Shown one piece after another: positions 25,940 through 35,026 of a DNA stretch of 64,000 bases. Each line of letters opens with the position of its first letter. The first letter of the stretch is position 1. A program made the translations under genes and the position numbers. The DNA comes from Bacillota bacterium (lineage in GTDB: Bacteria > Bacillota > Bacilli > Paenibacillales > UBA4045): positions 124,001-188,000 of the forward strand of contig JAEZQY010000031.1 of the NCBI GenBank assembly GCA_023441055.1, written 5' to 3'. The notes under the pieces were generated by a model, which ran no database searches, was not told the DNA's origin, and saw only the letters and a program-made list of their open reading frames with translations.

Positions 25940-26365
25940 TTAGCGTTTAATCGCGCCTGTGCCAAAAAACCGTGAAAGCTCACCTTGAATCATCGAGACC
26001 TGCCCAGGTCGACGATCGGTAAGCAGCTGCCGCTTCAGAATCTTGTGCAGCTGAGTCTCGGATAGTTCCTTTCGCTTCACTTCTGTCTGCTCATTGTAGA
26101 ATGTCGCATCAATAGAATCACGGCTGACCGGGGTTAGCATCTGCTTAATTCCGGCAATATTCACGCCCTTCTCAATCAGCGCCTTAATCTCTAGCAATCG
26201 CTCCACATCATTGAAGGAGAACAATCTCTGATTCCCATTCGTGCGAGCAGGCACAATCAATTCATGCTGCTCATAATAGCGAATCTGTCTGGCGGTCAAA
26301 TCAGTCAGCTTCATAACTATACCAATCGGGAACAATGCCATATTCCTGCGGATATCGTTACTCAC
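25940..26365 (-). CDS. glnR: MerR-family nitrogen repressor GlnR
   Basis: The protein is 141 residues from a GTG at 26365, preceded by AAGG at ten bases. The N-terminal MerR winged helix contains LTARQIRYYEQHELIVPAR and NQRLFSFNDVERLLEIK. The C-terminal tail, the part that senses feedback-inhibited glutamine synthetase in Bacillus, ends in FFGTGAIKR. The gene order glnR-glnA and the operator at its promoter support autoregulation. Confidence 0.93.
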   Translation of the reverse strand: MSNDIRRNMALFPIGIVMKLTDLTARQIRYYEQHELIVPARTNGNQRLFSFNDVERLLEIKALIEKGVNIAGIKQMLTPVSRDSIDATFYNEQTEVKRKELSETQLHKILKRQLLTDRRPGQVSMIQGELSRFFGTGAIKR

Positions 26366-26406
26366 AGCGCATCAACCTTCCACAAGTTCTCATGTTATAT
26401 AGCTCT

Positions 26407-26435
26407 ATTTTACCTGCACACTATAAACATGTCAA
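26407..26435 (-). promoter_or_regulatory. glnRA promoter
   Basis: Minus strand TTGACA, 17 bases, then TAAAAT. The -35 is perfect, and the GlnR box lies four bases upstream of it. Confidence 0.85.
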
Positions 26436-26439
26436 TCAA

Positions 26440-26456
26440 TGTTAGTTTAGTTAACA
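26440..26456. promoter_or_regulatory. GlnR/TnrA operator
   Basis: TGTTA-GTTTAGT-TAACA matches the TGTNA-N7-TNACA consensus perfectly, immediately upstream of the glnRA -35 box. Only one such box is seen. Confidence 0.85.
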
Positions 26457-26468
26457 ATGAATTGCAGC

Positions 26469-27710
26469 TTACATGCCTTCAAGCGCTTTAATAATGCCAA
26501 GCTTCACATGCGAGTAGGTTAAACCGCCCTGAATATAGGCAATATACGGCTCACGAAGCGGTGCGTCAGCAGACAGCTCCAGGCTGCCCCCCTGTATGAA
26601 GGTACCTGCCGCCATAATGACAGGATGCTCGTAGCCCGGCATCGGCCATGGCTCAGGTACAACATGCGCGTCAATCGCTGACGCCTTCTGAACGCCCTGT
26701 ACGAATGCGATTAATTGCTCCGGTCGGTCGAAACGGATAGCCTGAATAATATCAGAACGTGAATCCCGCCAGCTCGGTTGAGTAGCGAAGCCCATCTCTT
26801 CGAATTGCGCCGCGGCCAGCACGGCTCCCTTGAGCGCCTGACCGACTGTGTGCGGTGCCAGGAAGAACCCTTGGAATAACGCGCGCATCGTACCCAGCAT
26901 GGCGCCTACCTCGAAGCCGAGTCCTGGGGCAATCAGTCGATTCGCGGATAGCTCTACCAGGTCAGCTCGCCCAGCGATATAGCCGCCGGACGGTGCTAAG
27001 CCGCCTCCGGGATTCTTAATCAGCGACCCGGCTATCAGATCCACGCCCACCTGTGTAGGCTCCAATTCTTCCGTAAATTCACCATAGCAATTATCGACGA
27101 ATACGATCACATTCGGATTGATCTTCTTCACTTCCCGCACCATCTCACCGATCTCCTCGACAGAGAATGAGCGGCGCCACGCATAGCCGCGCGAACGCTG
27201 GATGCCAATCACCTTCACATCCGGAGTTAGCTTAGCGCGAACCTGCGGCCAATCTACCGCGCCATCTTCCTGCAGCTCCACCTCATCATAGCTGATCCCC
27301 CACTCTAGCAAGGAACCCGTCTCCTCCCCAGGAACGCCGATCACCTTATGCAGCGTGTCATAGGGCTTGCCGGTAATATAGAGCAGCTTGTCCCCAGGCC
27401 GCAGCACCCCGAACAGCGCCGCGGATATCGTATGTGTCCCAGACGCGAAGTGAGGCCGCACGAATGCCGCCTCTGCGCCGAATACATCTGCATACACCAG
27501 GTCCAGGATCTCTCTGCCGCGATCATTATAGCCATACCCCGTCGACCCGGCAAAATGAAAATCGCTTACCTTATGATGCTGGAAAGCCTCTATAACCTTC
27601 CACTGATTGCGGTCAATCAATCGATCAATCTCGCGAAGTCTAGCGTATATTCGTTCTTCCACTTGCTCCAGCTGCGCTAGATGCTGCTCGCGGCTATCTC
27701 TTCCTGTCAT
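26469..27710 (-). CDS. YnbB-like PLP-dependent enzyme (methionine gamma-lyase family by name)
   Basis: The protein is about 413 residues from the ATG at 27710, seven bases after AGGA; longer in-frame starts run into hflX. It has the FAGSTGYGYNDRGREILD motif, a PLP-binding region VFVDNCYGEF and the Schiff-base Lys in GSLIKNPGGG. The family is annotated as aluminium-resistance or methionine gamma-lyase-like, but its reaction is not settled. It follows hflX by 25 bases and precedes glnR, as ynbB does in B. subtilis. Confidence 0.85.
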   Translation of the reverse strand: MTGRDSREQHLAQLEQVEERIYARLREIDRLIDRNQWKVIEAFQHHKVSDFHFAGSTGYGYNDRGREILDLVYADVFGAEAAFVRPHFASGTHTISAALFGVLRPGDKLLYITGKPYDTLHKVIGVPGEETGSLLEWGISYDEVELQEDGAVDWPQVRAKLTPDVKVIGIQRSRGYAWRRSFSVEEIGEMVREVKKINPNVIVFVDNCYGEFTEELEPTQVGVDLIAGSLIKNPGGGLAPSGGYIAGRADLVELSANRLIAPGLGFEVGAMLGTMRALFQGFFLAPHTVGQALKGAVLAAAQFEEMGFATQPSWRDSRSDIIQAIRFDRPEQLIAFVQGVQKASAIDAHVVPEPWPMPGYEHPVIMAAGTFIQGGSLELSADAPLREPYIAYIQGGLTYSHVKLGIIKALEGM

Positions 27711-27735
27711 GATTTCATCCTGCTCCCAATCTGTA

Positions 27736-29052
27736 TTAAGGCTGCGCTCCATCGAACTGCGCGCTGTCTGCTTGCACCTGATAGTCGGCAATCTTATAAC
27801 CAATTGAATCATATTCCTTGCGATCCGTCATCACCTGATAGATCATATGATCATCATCCGCTTCTGCCTCGAGCACATCACCGACGCGATAGACGAGCGA
27901 GATCAGATCACCGCGCTCAGCCGGAATTCGGTACGTCTGCATGCCACCGCTGAGACGCTCTTCAATACGTCGCTTAAGTCGTTCCAGATCGTCCGTATTA
28001 AAAGCGGACAGCTTCACGCTATCATAGCGGTCTGACAATAACTCTGCTTCTTCAGGCGGACATTGATCGATCTTATTGAACACGGTGATCCGTTCCTTCG
28101 CCCCAGCGCCAAGCTGGTCTAATACCTGATCAACTACCTGCATCTGCTCCGTTCTCAGCGGCGATGCACAGTCAACCACATGCAGCAGCAGATCTGCCTC
28201 ATTCGCCTCCTCCAAGGTCGATCGGAATGCAGCGATCAGATCATGCGGCAGCTGCTGGATGAAGCCGACGGTATCGACGACGACGATTTCCTTGCCCCCT
28301 GGCAGCTTAAGCGCTCGTGACAACGGATCGAGTGTCGCGAACAGCTTATCCTCGACGAATACTTCATCGGAACGCGTCAACTCGCGAAGCAAGGTCGATT
28401 TCCCCGCATTCGTATAGCCGACCAGCGCGACCTGGAACACGCCGACCTTCTTGCGGCGCTCCCGATGCAGCGCGCGATGGCGATTGACCTCGGCCAGTTG
28501 CTGCTTCAGCTCGTTGATCCGATTGCGGATATGTCTGCGGTCGGTCTCCAGCTTCGTCTCACCCGGACCGCGCGTGCCGATTCCGCCGCCCAGACGGGAC
28601 AGGTTCTTCCCCTGTCCGGATAGACGCGGCAATAGATAGCTCAGCTGCGCTAATTCCACCTGCAGAATGCCCTCGCGTGATCGCGCGCGCTGGGCGAAGA
28701 TGTCCAGAATCAGCTGCGTGCGATCGATAATCTTCGCATCGAGCGCCTGCTCCAGGTTGCGCACCTGCGCGCCGGAGAGCTCCTGATCGAAGATGACGGT
28801 ATTCGCTTGCAGGCGCACCACCTCTTCGCGCACCTCCTGCACCTTCCCCTGGCCGATGAACCACTTCGTGTCTGGCCGATCTTTATTTTGCGTCATCGTA
28901 CCCTTCACTTCTACTCCTGCTGTATGTGCCAGCCGCTCCAGCTCCTGCAGCGACATCTCATCTCTGGCTTGGCTCTCGCGCCCGCCGGTTAAGCTGACCA
29001 GTATCGCCGTCTCTTGGATATCCGTTAAGATGTCATGTCCATTACTTGCCAT
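27736..29052 (-). CDS. hflX: Ribosome-associated GTPase HflX
   Basis: The 438 residues comprise an N-terminal nucleotide-binding subdomain (FIGQGKVQEV), a coiled region with SRLGGGIGTRGPGETKLE, then a GTPase domain with G1 GYTNAGKST, G3 DTVGF and G4 FNKID. HflX splits stalled or hibernating ribosomes under stress. The order hflX-ynbB-glnR-glnA is conserved in Bacillus. A C-terminal domain of about 60 residues ends the protein. Confidence 0.94.
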   Translation of the reverse strand: MASNGHDILTDIQETAILVSLTGGRESQARDEMSLQELERLAHTAGVEVKGTMTQNKDRPDTKWFIGQGKVQEVREEVVRLQANTVIFDQELSGAQVRNLEQALDAKIIDRTQLILDIFAQRARSREGILQVELAQLSYLLPRLSGQGKNLSRLGGGIGTRGPGETKLETDRRHIRNRINELKQQLAEVNRHRALHRERRKKVGVFQVALVGYTNAGKSTLLRELTRSDEVFVEDKLFATLDPLSRALKLPGGKEIVVVDTVGFIQQLPHDLIAAFRSTLEEANEADLLLHVVDCASPLRTEQMQVVDQVLDQLGAGAKERITVFNKIDQCPPEEAELLSDRYDSVKLSAFNTDDLERLKRRIEERLSGGMQTYRIPAERGDLISLVYRVGDVLEAEADDDHMIYQVMTDRKEYDSIGYKIADYQVQADSAQFDGAQP

Positions 29053-29162
29053 ATTCGCATCACTCTCTTCTATATAGATTCAACTGTAGTTCCATCTGTC
29101 AGCAGTGTACCACAGATGCGCGCAGTGCAAACATGAAAGAATCACTATAGGGCATACTCTAC

Positions 29163-30026
29163 CTATTCGCGTTGCAGATGCTCCACTGATTTCCGGTAAG
29201 CGCTAGGCGATTGTCCATGCATCCGCTTGAATTGCTTGGAGAAGTATAGCGGGTCGTTGAAGCCAACGGAATAGGCGATCTGCTCAATCGTCAGCTCAGG
29301 TCGTTCCCGCAGCAGCTGTCGAGCCTTGCCAATGCGCAGATGCAGTAAGAAGGTTACCGGTGTGACATGATTATAGGATTTGAACATCTTGGAGAAGTAT
29401 GCGCGATTGTATCCGAGATCGTCCGCCAGCGCTTCGATGCTAATGGGCTCCGCATACTGCGTCGTCAGCTGCTGGGTGACCTGCTTAATATGCCGGGCGA
29501 TTCGCGATCCGGACTCAGACGCTCGATGCCCCTCCGGCTTCAGTGTATCCTCGAGCTCTGCAAGAATGAGGTACAGATAACCCAGCGCGCGATGCTCGCC
29601 GCCTGTCTTGCGCTCCTTGAAGGCGGCATGGATCCCCTCGGCCCACCGACTGATCCCAGACTTCGATCCCATGCGTACAATCGGCTGCTGCCAGTCGATG
29701 CCGCAGCCACTCATTAATCCATACACCGAGGCACCCTGAATCGCGATCCAGCGGTATTGCCACGGCTCCTCCGTGTCGGCCCTGTAGGACACCAGCTTGC
29801 CTGGCTCAATCAGGAAGCTGTCTCCCTTAGCCAGCTTGAATTGGCGATCGCCGCAGGTGAATACCCCTCTGCCGGAGAGGATATAATGGATGAGATAATA
29901 ATCGAATACCTTCGGACCGTTCTGATGGCCGCTTCGTGTCTGACTGTGACCAGCGAACAGAATGCGCAGCGACTCGTCCTGCTTCTCATAGGGGTTGGAC
30001 GTAACATCATAAGAATCCTGTATCAT
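29163..30026 (-). CDS. AraC-family transcriptional regulator, probable gal operon regulator
   Basis: The 287 residues comprise an N-terminal cupin-like ligand domain (YILSGRGVFTCGDRQFKLAKG split over strands, about 45-75) and two C-terminal helix-turn-helix motifs (IEALADDLGYNRAYFSKMFK and IEQIAYSVGFNDPLYFSKQF). It is transcribed away from galKET across a 200-base gap with a palindrome, which suggests control of galactose use. AGGAGG lies nine bases before the ATG. The ligand is unknown. Confidence 0.88.
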   Translation of the reverse strand: MIQDSYDVTSNPYEKQDESLRILFAGHSQTRSGHQNGPKVFDYYLIHYILSGRGVFTCGDRQFKLAKGDSFLIEPGKLVSYRADTEEPWQYRWIAIQGASVYGLMSGCGIDWQQPIVRMGSKSGISRWAEGIHAAFKERKTGGEHRALGYLYLILAELEDTLKPEGHRASESGSRIARHIKQVTQQLTTQYAEPISIEALADDLGYNRAYFSKMFKSYNHVTPVTFLLHLRIGKARQLLRERPELTIEQIAYSVGFNDPLYFSKQFKRMHGQSPSAYRKSVEHLQRE

Positions 30027-30155
30027 CGCAGCTGTCCTCCTCTGCCCTCTTTGTACTTAAATCCTGTTCTAAGTGTATCAAATATTGCGGGATATCTCAT
30101 CTATGATCAGCTTCGAAATCTAACAAAATTCCATATCGAGATAACATAGCTCCAT

Positions 30156-30173
30156 AGTCAATTCCTATTGACT
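30156..30173. promoter_or_regulatory. Candidate operator and -35 of galKET
   Basis: AGTCAAT-TCCT-ATTGACT is a perfect 7-bp inverted repeat whose right half holds a TTGACT -35 box. A TATCAT lies 15 bases further on. It could be the binding site of the AraC regulator or another repressor. Confidence 0.5.
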
Positions 30174-30226
30174 GGCTTATACTTAAGCTATCATTACACA
30201 CTAAATCAAGGTCAGGAGATGAACCT

Positions 30227-31399
30227 ATGGCACATATTCAAGCATTAAAGCAGCGTTTCATCGAGCAATTCGGCGGGAGTGAGGCCGACATACGCGTGTT
30301 CCACGCGCCAGGCCGAGTTAATCTGATCGGCGAGCATACCGATTACAACGGCGGTTACGTATTCCCGGCAGCTCTCACCTTCGGTACAACGGCGCTGATT
30401 CGCCCTCGCGGTGATCGCAAGCTGAATCTAGCCTCCACCAACTTCGAATTAAGCGGCTCAGTGCACATTGATGAGCTGAAGTACGAAGAAGCGGATGATT
30501 GGATGAATTATCCGAAGGCGATGGCCTACCATCTGCAGCGTCATGGCTACTCGATCAGCGGCAGTGATATCCTGTTCAGCGGACTAATTCCTAATGGCTC
30601 CGGGCTGTCCTCCTCTGCATCCATCGAAGTCGTGACAGGCTATGCTCTGCTCAGCATCGCAGGAGTCAGCGACATTGACACGGTCAAGCTGGCTCTGATT
30701 GCGCAAGAGGCAGAGAACCAATTCGTTGGCGTTAATTGCGGCATCATGGACCAATTCGCGGTCGCTAATGGCAAGAAGGATAACGCCATACTGCTGATGT
30801 GCGACACGCTGGAGTACAAGCATGTGCCGTTCCGCAGTGGAGAGTACAAGCTGGTAATCGGCAATACGAACAAGCGCCGCGGACTCGTGGAGTCCGAATA
30901 CAATACACGCCGCTCGCAATGTGAGCAAGCTGTGAAGCATCTGCAAGCCGCATTCCCGCAGATCAAGCTGCTCGGCGAGCTGACGCTTGAGCAATACAAT
31001 GCGAACGAACATCTCATCCCCGACGAGATTATCCGCAAGCGCGCCCGCCATGTCATCGAGGAGATTGACCGCGTGCTGCAATCGATGAAGGTGCTGGAAG
31101 TCAATGACCTGGCCGCCTTCGGTCAGCTGATGATTGCATCGCATCGCTCGCTGCAGCATCTCTATGAAGTAACAGGCCTAGAGCTCGACACCATGGTTGA
31201 TGCCGCTCTAGAGGTGGAAGGCGTGCTGGGCTCGCGCATGACTGGCGCAGGCTTCGGTGGCTGCACCGTATCGCTGGTCAATGAGGATCAGATCGACACA
31301 TTCATTGATGAGGTTGGCAAGAAGTACGCAGCAGTCACTGGTCTGGATGCAGCCTTCTATGTCTGCGATATCGGTGATGGCGTGAAGGAGGTCAAGTAA
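30227..31399 (+). CDS. galK: Galactokinase
   Basis: This 390-residue GHMP kinase has the galactokinase signature GRVNLIGEHTDYNGGYVFP (about residues 28-46), an ATP loop NGSGLSSSAS and motif 3 TGAGFGGCTVSLV. It makes galactose 1-phosphate in the Leloir pathway. The ATG follows AGGAG, and it is the first gene of galKET. The codon use matches its neighbours. Confidence 0.96.
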   Translation: MAHIQALKQRFIEQFGGSEADIRVFHAPGRVNLIGEHTDYNGGYVFPAALTFGTTALIRPRGDRKLNLASTNFELSGSVHIDELKYEEADDWMNYPKAMAYHLQRHGYSISGSDILFSGLIPNGSGLSSSASIEVVTGYALLSIAGVSDIDTVKLALIAQEAENQFVGVNCGIMDQFAVANGKKDNAILLMCDTLEYKHVPFRSGEYKLVIGNTNKRRGLVESEYNTRRSQCEQAVKHLQAAFPQIKLLGELTLEQYNANEHLIPDEIIRKRARHVIEEIDRVLQSMKVLEVNDLAAFGQLMIASHRSLQHLYEVTGLELDTMVDAALEVEGVLGSRMTGAGFGGCTVSLVNEDQIDTFIDEVGKKYAAVTGLDAAFYVCDIGDGVKEVK

Positions 31400-31401
31400 T
31401 C

Positions 31402-32391
31402 ATGGCGGTATTAGTAACAGGCGGTGCCGGCTATATCGGCTCACATTGCGTGGCGGCGCTGCTGGATAAGGGCGAGGATGTGGTTGTCGTCGACAACCTG
31501 CAGCAAGGTCATCGCGATGCGGTGCTGGGCGGCAAGCTCTATGTAGGAGATATCCGCGACACCGCATTCCTCAGCCGCGTATTCGAGGAGAATGCGATTG
31601 ACTCGGTTATTCACTTCGCGGCGAATTCACTCGTTGGCGTCAGCATGAAGGAGCCTTATGCCTATTACCATAACAACGTATATGGCACGCTATGTCTGCT
31701 CGAGCAGATGAATAAGCATGGGGTAGATAAGATCATCTTCTCCTCTACCGCTGCTACGTATGGCGAGCCGGAGCAGGTGCCGATCGTCGAGACCGATCGT
31801 ACACAGCCTACGAATACGTATGGCGAGACGAAGCTTGCCATGGAGAAGATGATGCATTGGTTCGATGTCGCACACGGCGTGAAGTATACCGCGCTGCGTT
31901 ACTTCAATGCGGCAGGAGCACTAGCGAGCGGCGCGATTGGCGAGGATCACGCGCCGGAGACGCATCTGGTGCCGCTCATTCTTCAGGTGCCGCTCGGTCA
32001 GCGCGCGCATATCTCCATCTTCGGCGATGACTATCCAACGCCTGACGGTACCTGCATCCGTGACTACCTGCATGTCTCCGATCTGGCAGATGCCCATCTG
32101 CTCGCGCTCGATCGCTTGCGCGCTGGCGGCGACAGTACGGTCTACAATCTAGGCAGCGGCACGGGCTTCTCGGTCAAGGAGATGATCGAGGTTGCTCGCC
32201 AAGTAACCGGGCATCCGATTCCAGCAGAGATCGTAGAACGCCGCGCCGGCGACCCTGCCGTGCTCGTCGCTTCCTCCGACAAGATTAAGCGCGAGCTTGG
32301 CTGGAGTCCGAAGAAGGACAGCGTAGAAGCCATTATCCGTGACGCTTGGAATTGGCATAAGAACCATCCCGATGGATACGGTGATGCTTAA
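31402..32391 (+). CDS. galE: UDP-glucose 4-epimerase
   Basis: This 329-residue extended SDR enzyme has the NAD loop TGGAGYIGSH, catalytic Ser in FSSTAATYG and YGETK (Tyr-x3-Lys). It interconverts UDP-galactose and UDP-glucose, feeding both the Leloir pathway and cell-surface sugars. It starts two bases after galK and its stop overlaps the galT start (TAATG). Confidence 0.96.
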   Translation: MAVLVTGGAGYIGSHCVAALLDKGEDVVVVDNLQQGHRDAVLGGKLYVGDIRDTAFLSRVFEENAIDSVIHFAANSLVGVSMKEPYAYYHNNVYGTLCLLEQMNKHGVDKIIFSSTAATYGEPEQVPIVETDRTQPTNTYGETKLAMEKMMHWFDVAHGVKYTALRYFNAAGALASGAIGEDHAPETHLVPLILQVPLGQRAHISIFGDDYPTPDGTCIRDYLHVSDLADAHLLALDRLRAGGDSTVYNLGSGTGFSVKEMIEVARQVTGHPIPAEIVERRAGDPAVLVASSDKIKRELGWSPKKDSVEAIIRDAWNWHKNHPDGYGDA

Positions 32392-34007
32392 TGCAGACAA
32401 ACAACGACATTCAAATTGGCTATGAGCTGGAACGCTTGCTCCTCTTCGCCCAGAAGCAAGGATTAATCGAAGAAGCGGATGTTATTCCAGCTCGGAACGC
32501 GCTGCTGGCGCTATTCGGGTTCGATGAGCCTGTCGCCTTCGACGGTGAGGTATCAGAAGCGGACGTACCAGAGAGCGCCGTCCCAATTCTGGAGCGCATT
32601 CTGGACTATACAGCGAATGCCGGACTTACCGAGCTGCTGCCCGACAATAACGGCACATATCGCGATCTATTGGATGCGCGAATTATGGGCCTGCTCATGC
32701 CGCGCGCATCAGAGATGAACCGCAGGTTCTGGCAGCTGGTCGAGGATGAATCACCCGTGAGCGCTACGTCGTTCTTCTATAAGCAATCGATCGCGTCGAA
32801 CTATATTCGACTGGATCGCGTGGAGAAGAATATATACTGGCAGACTCAGACGCCCTACGGCGTAATCGAAATTACCGTGAACCTGTCCAAGCCGGAGAAG
32901 GATCCCAAGGAGATCGCGCTGCTGCGGAATGCGCCATCGGCCAGCTATCCGAAGTGCCTGCTCTGCGAAGACAATGTCGGATATGCCGGCAGGCTCAATC
33001 ACCCCGGACGACATAATCATCGCATTATTCCGATGACGCTGACAGGCGAGACCTGGTTCCTGCAATATTCGCCTTATGTGTATTACAATGAGCACAGCAT
33101 CGTGCTGAATCAGAAGCATGTACCGATGGTCATCTCGGTTGATTCATTCCGTCGATTAGTGGAATTCATCGAGCTGTTCCCACACTACTTCATCGGCTCG
33201 AATGCAGACCTGCCGATCGTAGGCGGCTCGATTCTGAACCATGATCACTTCCAAGCCGGGCATCACCAATTCGCGATGGAGCGAGCGCCAATCGAGGCAG
33301 AATTCAGACATGCAGAGCATCCTGCAGTGAAGGTAGGCATCGTGGCCTGGCCGCTGTCTGTCATCCGACTGCGGAGTCGGGATAAGGAGCAGCTGCTGGC
33401 CGCAGCCGATCGTATCCTCACAGCTTGGCGTGCATATAGCGATCCGGAGCGGGCTATTATCGCGTACTCCTCCGGTGACAGCGTCCCCGGCGAGCAGCAT
33501 AGCGAGGCGCAAGTTCCGCATAATACGATTACACCTATTGCCCGCTATAATGCGCAGGGCGAGCTGGAACTGGACCTCGTGCTCCGCAACAACCGGACCA
33601 GCGAGGAGCATCCTGACGGGATCTTCCATCCGCATCAGCATCTGCATCATATCAAGCAAGAGAACATCGGACTTATTGAAGTGATGGGACTTGCCGTACT
33701 GCCTGGCCGCCTGAAGACCGAACTGGCCGAGATCGCTCGTTATCTGACCGGTGCTGAAGCATACGAGGCCGCCGCAATCCGCACAGACAGTCACCCCTTG
33801 CAGAAGCACGCTGCATGGATTGAAGAGCTGCTGCTGCAGCACGGTACCGCGCTCTCGGAGGAAGCAGCCGAACAGCTGCTCGAGCAAGAGGTCGGACTGA
33901 AATTCCTGGCTGTACTCATGGATTCCGGTGTCTATAAGCGCGATGAGCATGGCGCTGCCGGCTTCCGTCAGTTTCTGCAATCGCTCGGCTGCACATTGGA
34001 GCAGTAG
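32391..34007 (+). CDS. galT: Class II galactose-1-phosphate uridylyltransferase
   Basis: This 538-residue protein is of the long Bacillota GalT type rather than the shorter E. coli type. Marks include LLCEDNVGYAGRLNHPGRHN, ILNHDHFQAGHH and the late FHPHQHLHHIKQENIGLIEVMG segment split across two regions. It exchanges UMP between UDP-glucose and galactose 1-phosphate, completing the pathway. It is the last gene of the operon, and the 52-bp repeats follow. Confidence 0.95.
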   Translation: MQTNNDIQIGYELERLLLFAQKQGLIEEADVIPARNALLALFGFDEPVAFDGEVSEADVPESAVPILERILDYTANAGLTELLPDNNGTYRDLLDARIMGLLMPRASEMNRRFWQLVEDESPVSATSFFYKQSIASNYIRLDRVEKNIYWQTQTPYGVIEITVNLSKPEKDPKEIALLRNAPSASYPKCLLCEDNVGYAGRLNHPGRHNHRIIPMTLTGETWFLQYSPYVYYNEHSIVLNQKHVPMVISVDSFRRLVEFIELFPHYFIGSNADLPIVGGSILNHDHFQAGHHQFAMERAPIEAEFRHAEHPAVKVGIVAWPLSVIRLRSRDKEQLLAAADRILTAWRAYSDPERAIIAYSSGDSVPGEQHSEAQVPHNTITPIARYNAQGELELDLVLRNNRTSEEHPDGIFHPHQHLHHIKQENIGLIEVMGLAVLPGRLKTELAEIARYLTGAEAYEAAAIRTDSHPLQKHAAWIEELLLQHGTALSEEAAEQLLEQEVGLKFLAVLMDSGVYKRDEHGAAGFRQFLQSLGCTLEQ

Positions 34008-34042
34008 TGTTGCGATTGCAGGATGGATAGTTGAGGCAAGCT

Positions 34043-34176
34043 GCGAATATGATGAATTTTTTTAGTATATTGGTGCTTTGACAGGTACTATGGTGCGGAT
34101 ATGATGAATTATTTTAGTATACTGTTGCTTTGACAGGTACTATGGTGCGGATATAATGAACTTTTTTAGTATAATC
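34043..34176. repeat. 52-bp tandem repeat, about 2.6 copies, carrying promoter-like boxes
   Basis: Copies begin at 34043, 34095 and 34147, exactly 52 bases apart, with few changes. Each junction holds TTGACA followed by 16 bases and then TATGAT (first) or a perfect TATAAT (second) on the plus strand. Such promoters would run into the convergent GNAT gene. The unit is AT-rich compared with its surroundings. No gene is visible in 34008-34247. Confidence 0.8.
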
Positions 34177-34178
34177 CC

Positions 34179-34229
34179 ACAAGAAGTGCCGCAAGAACGC
34201 TACACACGTTCAAGCGGCACTCCTCTTGT
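34179..34229. terminator. Long stem-loop between galT and the GNAT gene
   Basis: Three stacked pairs, ACAAGA/TCTTGT, AGTGCCGC/GCGGCACT and GAACG/CGTTC, are separated by symmetric AA/AA and CC bulges around a seven-base loop. It sits between convergent genes and probably ends both transcripts, though neither side has a strong T run. Confidence 0.55.
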
Positions 34230-34247
34230 TCATCAACCAACGATCCC

Positions 34248-35003
34248 CTAATCCCGCACCCGATAATGATACGTATAAATCTCCTCATAGCCCAGCTTGT
34301 CATACAATCGAATCGCAGGCAGGTTCTGCTTGACGACCAACAGATACGAGCTGACGGCACCATTCTCTCTGGCCCAGTGCAGCATATGCTGAATACGCAT
34401 CTCCGCATAACCCTGATTGCGGACTCGGCGATCCGTCACGATATCATACAGCCCGATATACCCGCTCTCGAGTACGCCCAGTCCGCATGATACCGGAAGC
34501 CCCTCATGATACAACGTGAAGTAGCCTCTCCTTCGTCCCGGCACACTAAGGAGCTGACGCGCTGCGTCTAAATGCCTTGTCGGTAATTCCGTAAGCTGTG
34601 CAACCAGAGCAAGCCACTGCTCGCTTAACGATTGTTCTACGGTCATATGTAAGCCCATAGGCGCGCGCACATGGTCTAGGTCCCGCAGCACGCGCACACT
34701 TGAGGGCTCAACCACTGAATAGCCGCGCTCTTCCAGCTGTTGATCGAGGCTCTGCGAGGGACCGAACGGCACAATTTTGAAAATAGGACATAAACCTCGT
34801 TCCTCATACTCCCGCTCACAATAGGCAATCTTCGCTTCCAGCTCTTCACTCGACGTACCATATAAAGCGCACACTGAATTCGACCGCTTCGTATAGCCGT
34901 TGGCAAACCGCAGCAGCCAACCCTCATGCACGTAGGTCTGCAATGCAGGCCATGCATTCAGCGACAGCTCTTCGATTCTCCGATTATCACTGAATCGTCC
35001 CAT
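34248..35003 (-). CDS. GNAT-family N-acetyltransferase
   Basis: The 251 residues have a GNAT acetyl-CoA fold in the C-terminal half: YIGLYDIVTDRRVRNQGYAE (acetyl-CoA loop R-x-Q-G-Y) and NLPAIRLYDKLGYEEIYTYHYR. The N-terminal half is a less conserved, probably second, degenerate GNAT-like domain. The substrate is unknown. It follows the sirtuin gene by 23 bases, an acetylase beside a deacetylase, but no functional link is shown. Confidence 0.82.
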   Translation of the reverse strand: MGRFSDNRRIEELSLNAWPALQTYVHEGWLLRFANGYTKRSNSVCALYGTSSEELEAKIAYCEREYEERGLCPIFKIVPFGPSQSLDQQLEERGYSVVEPSSVRVLRDLDHVRAPMGLHMTVEQSLSEQWLALVAQLTELPTRHLDAARQLLSVPGRRRGYFTLYHEGLPVSCGLGVLESGYIGLYDIVTDRRVRNQGYAEMRIQHMLHWARENGAVSSYLLVVKQNLPAIRLYDKLGYEEIYTYHYRVRD

Positions 35004-35026
35004 TCCTCCGCGCCCCTTCGATGCAG

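Noticed and set aside
33156..33980. 274-codon open frame antisense to galT
   Set aside because: It is wholly antisense to galT, which is a clear family member; the frame shows no motif.
34043..34176. 52-bp repeats as a CRISPR array
   Set aside because: The copies are contiguous without unique spacers and no cas gene is present; it is a tandem repeat.
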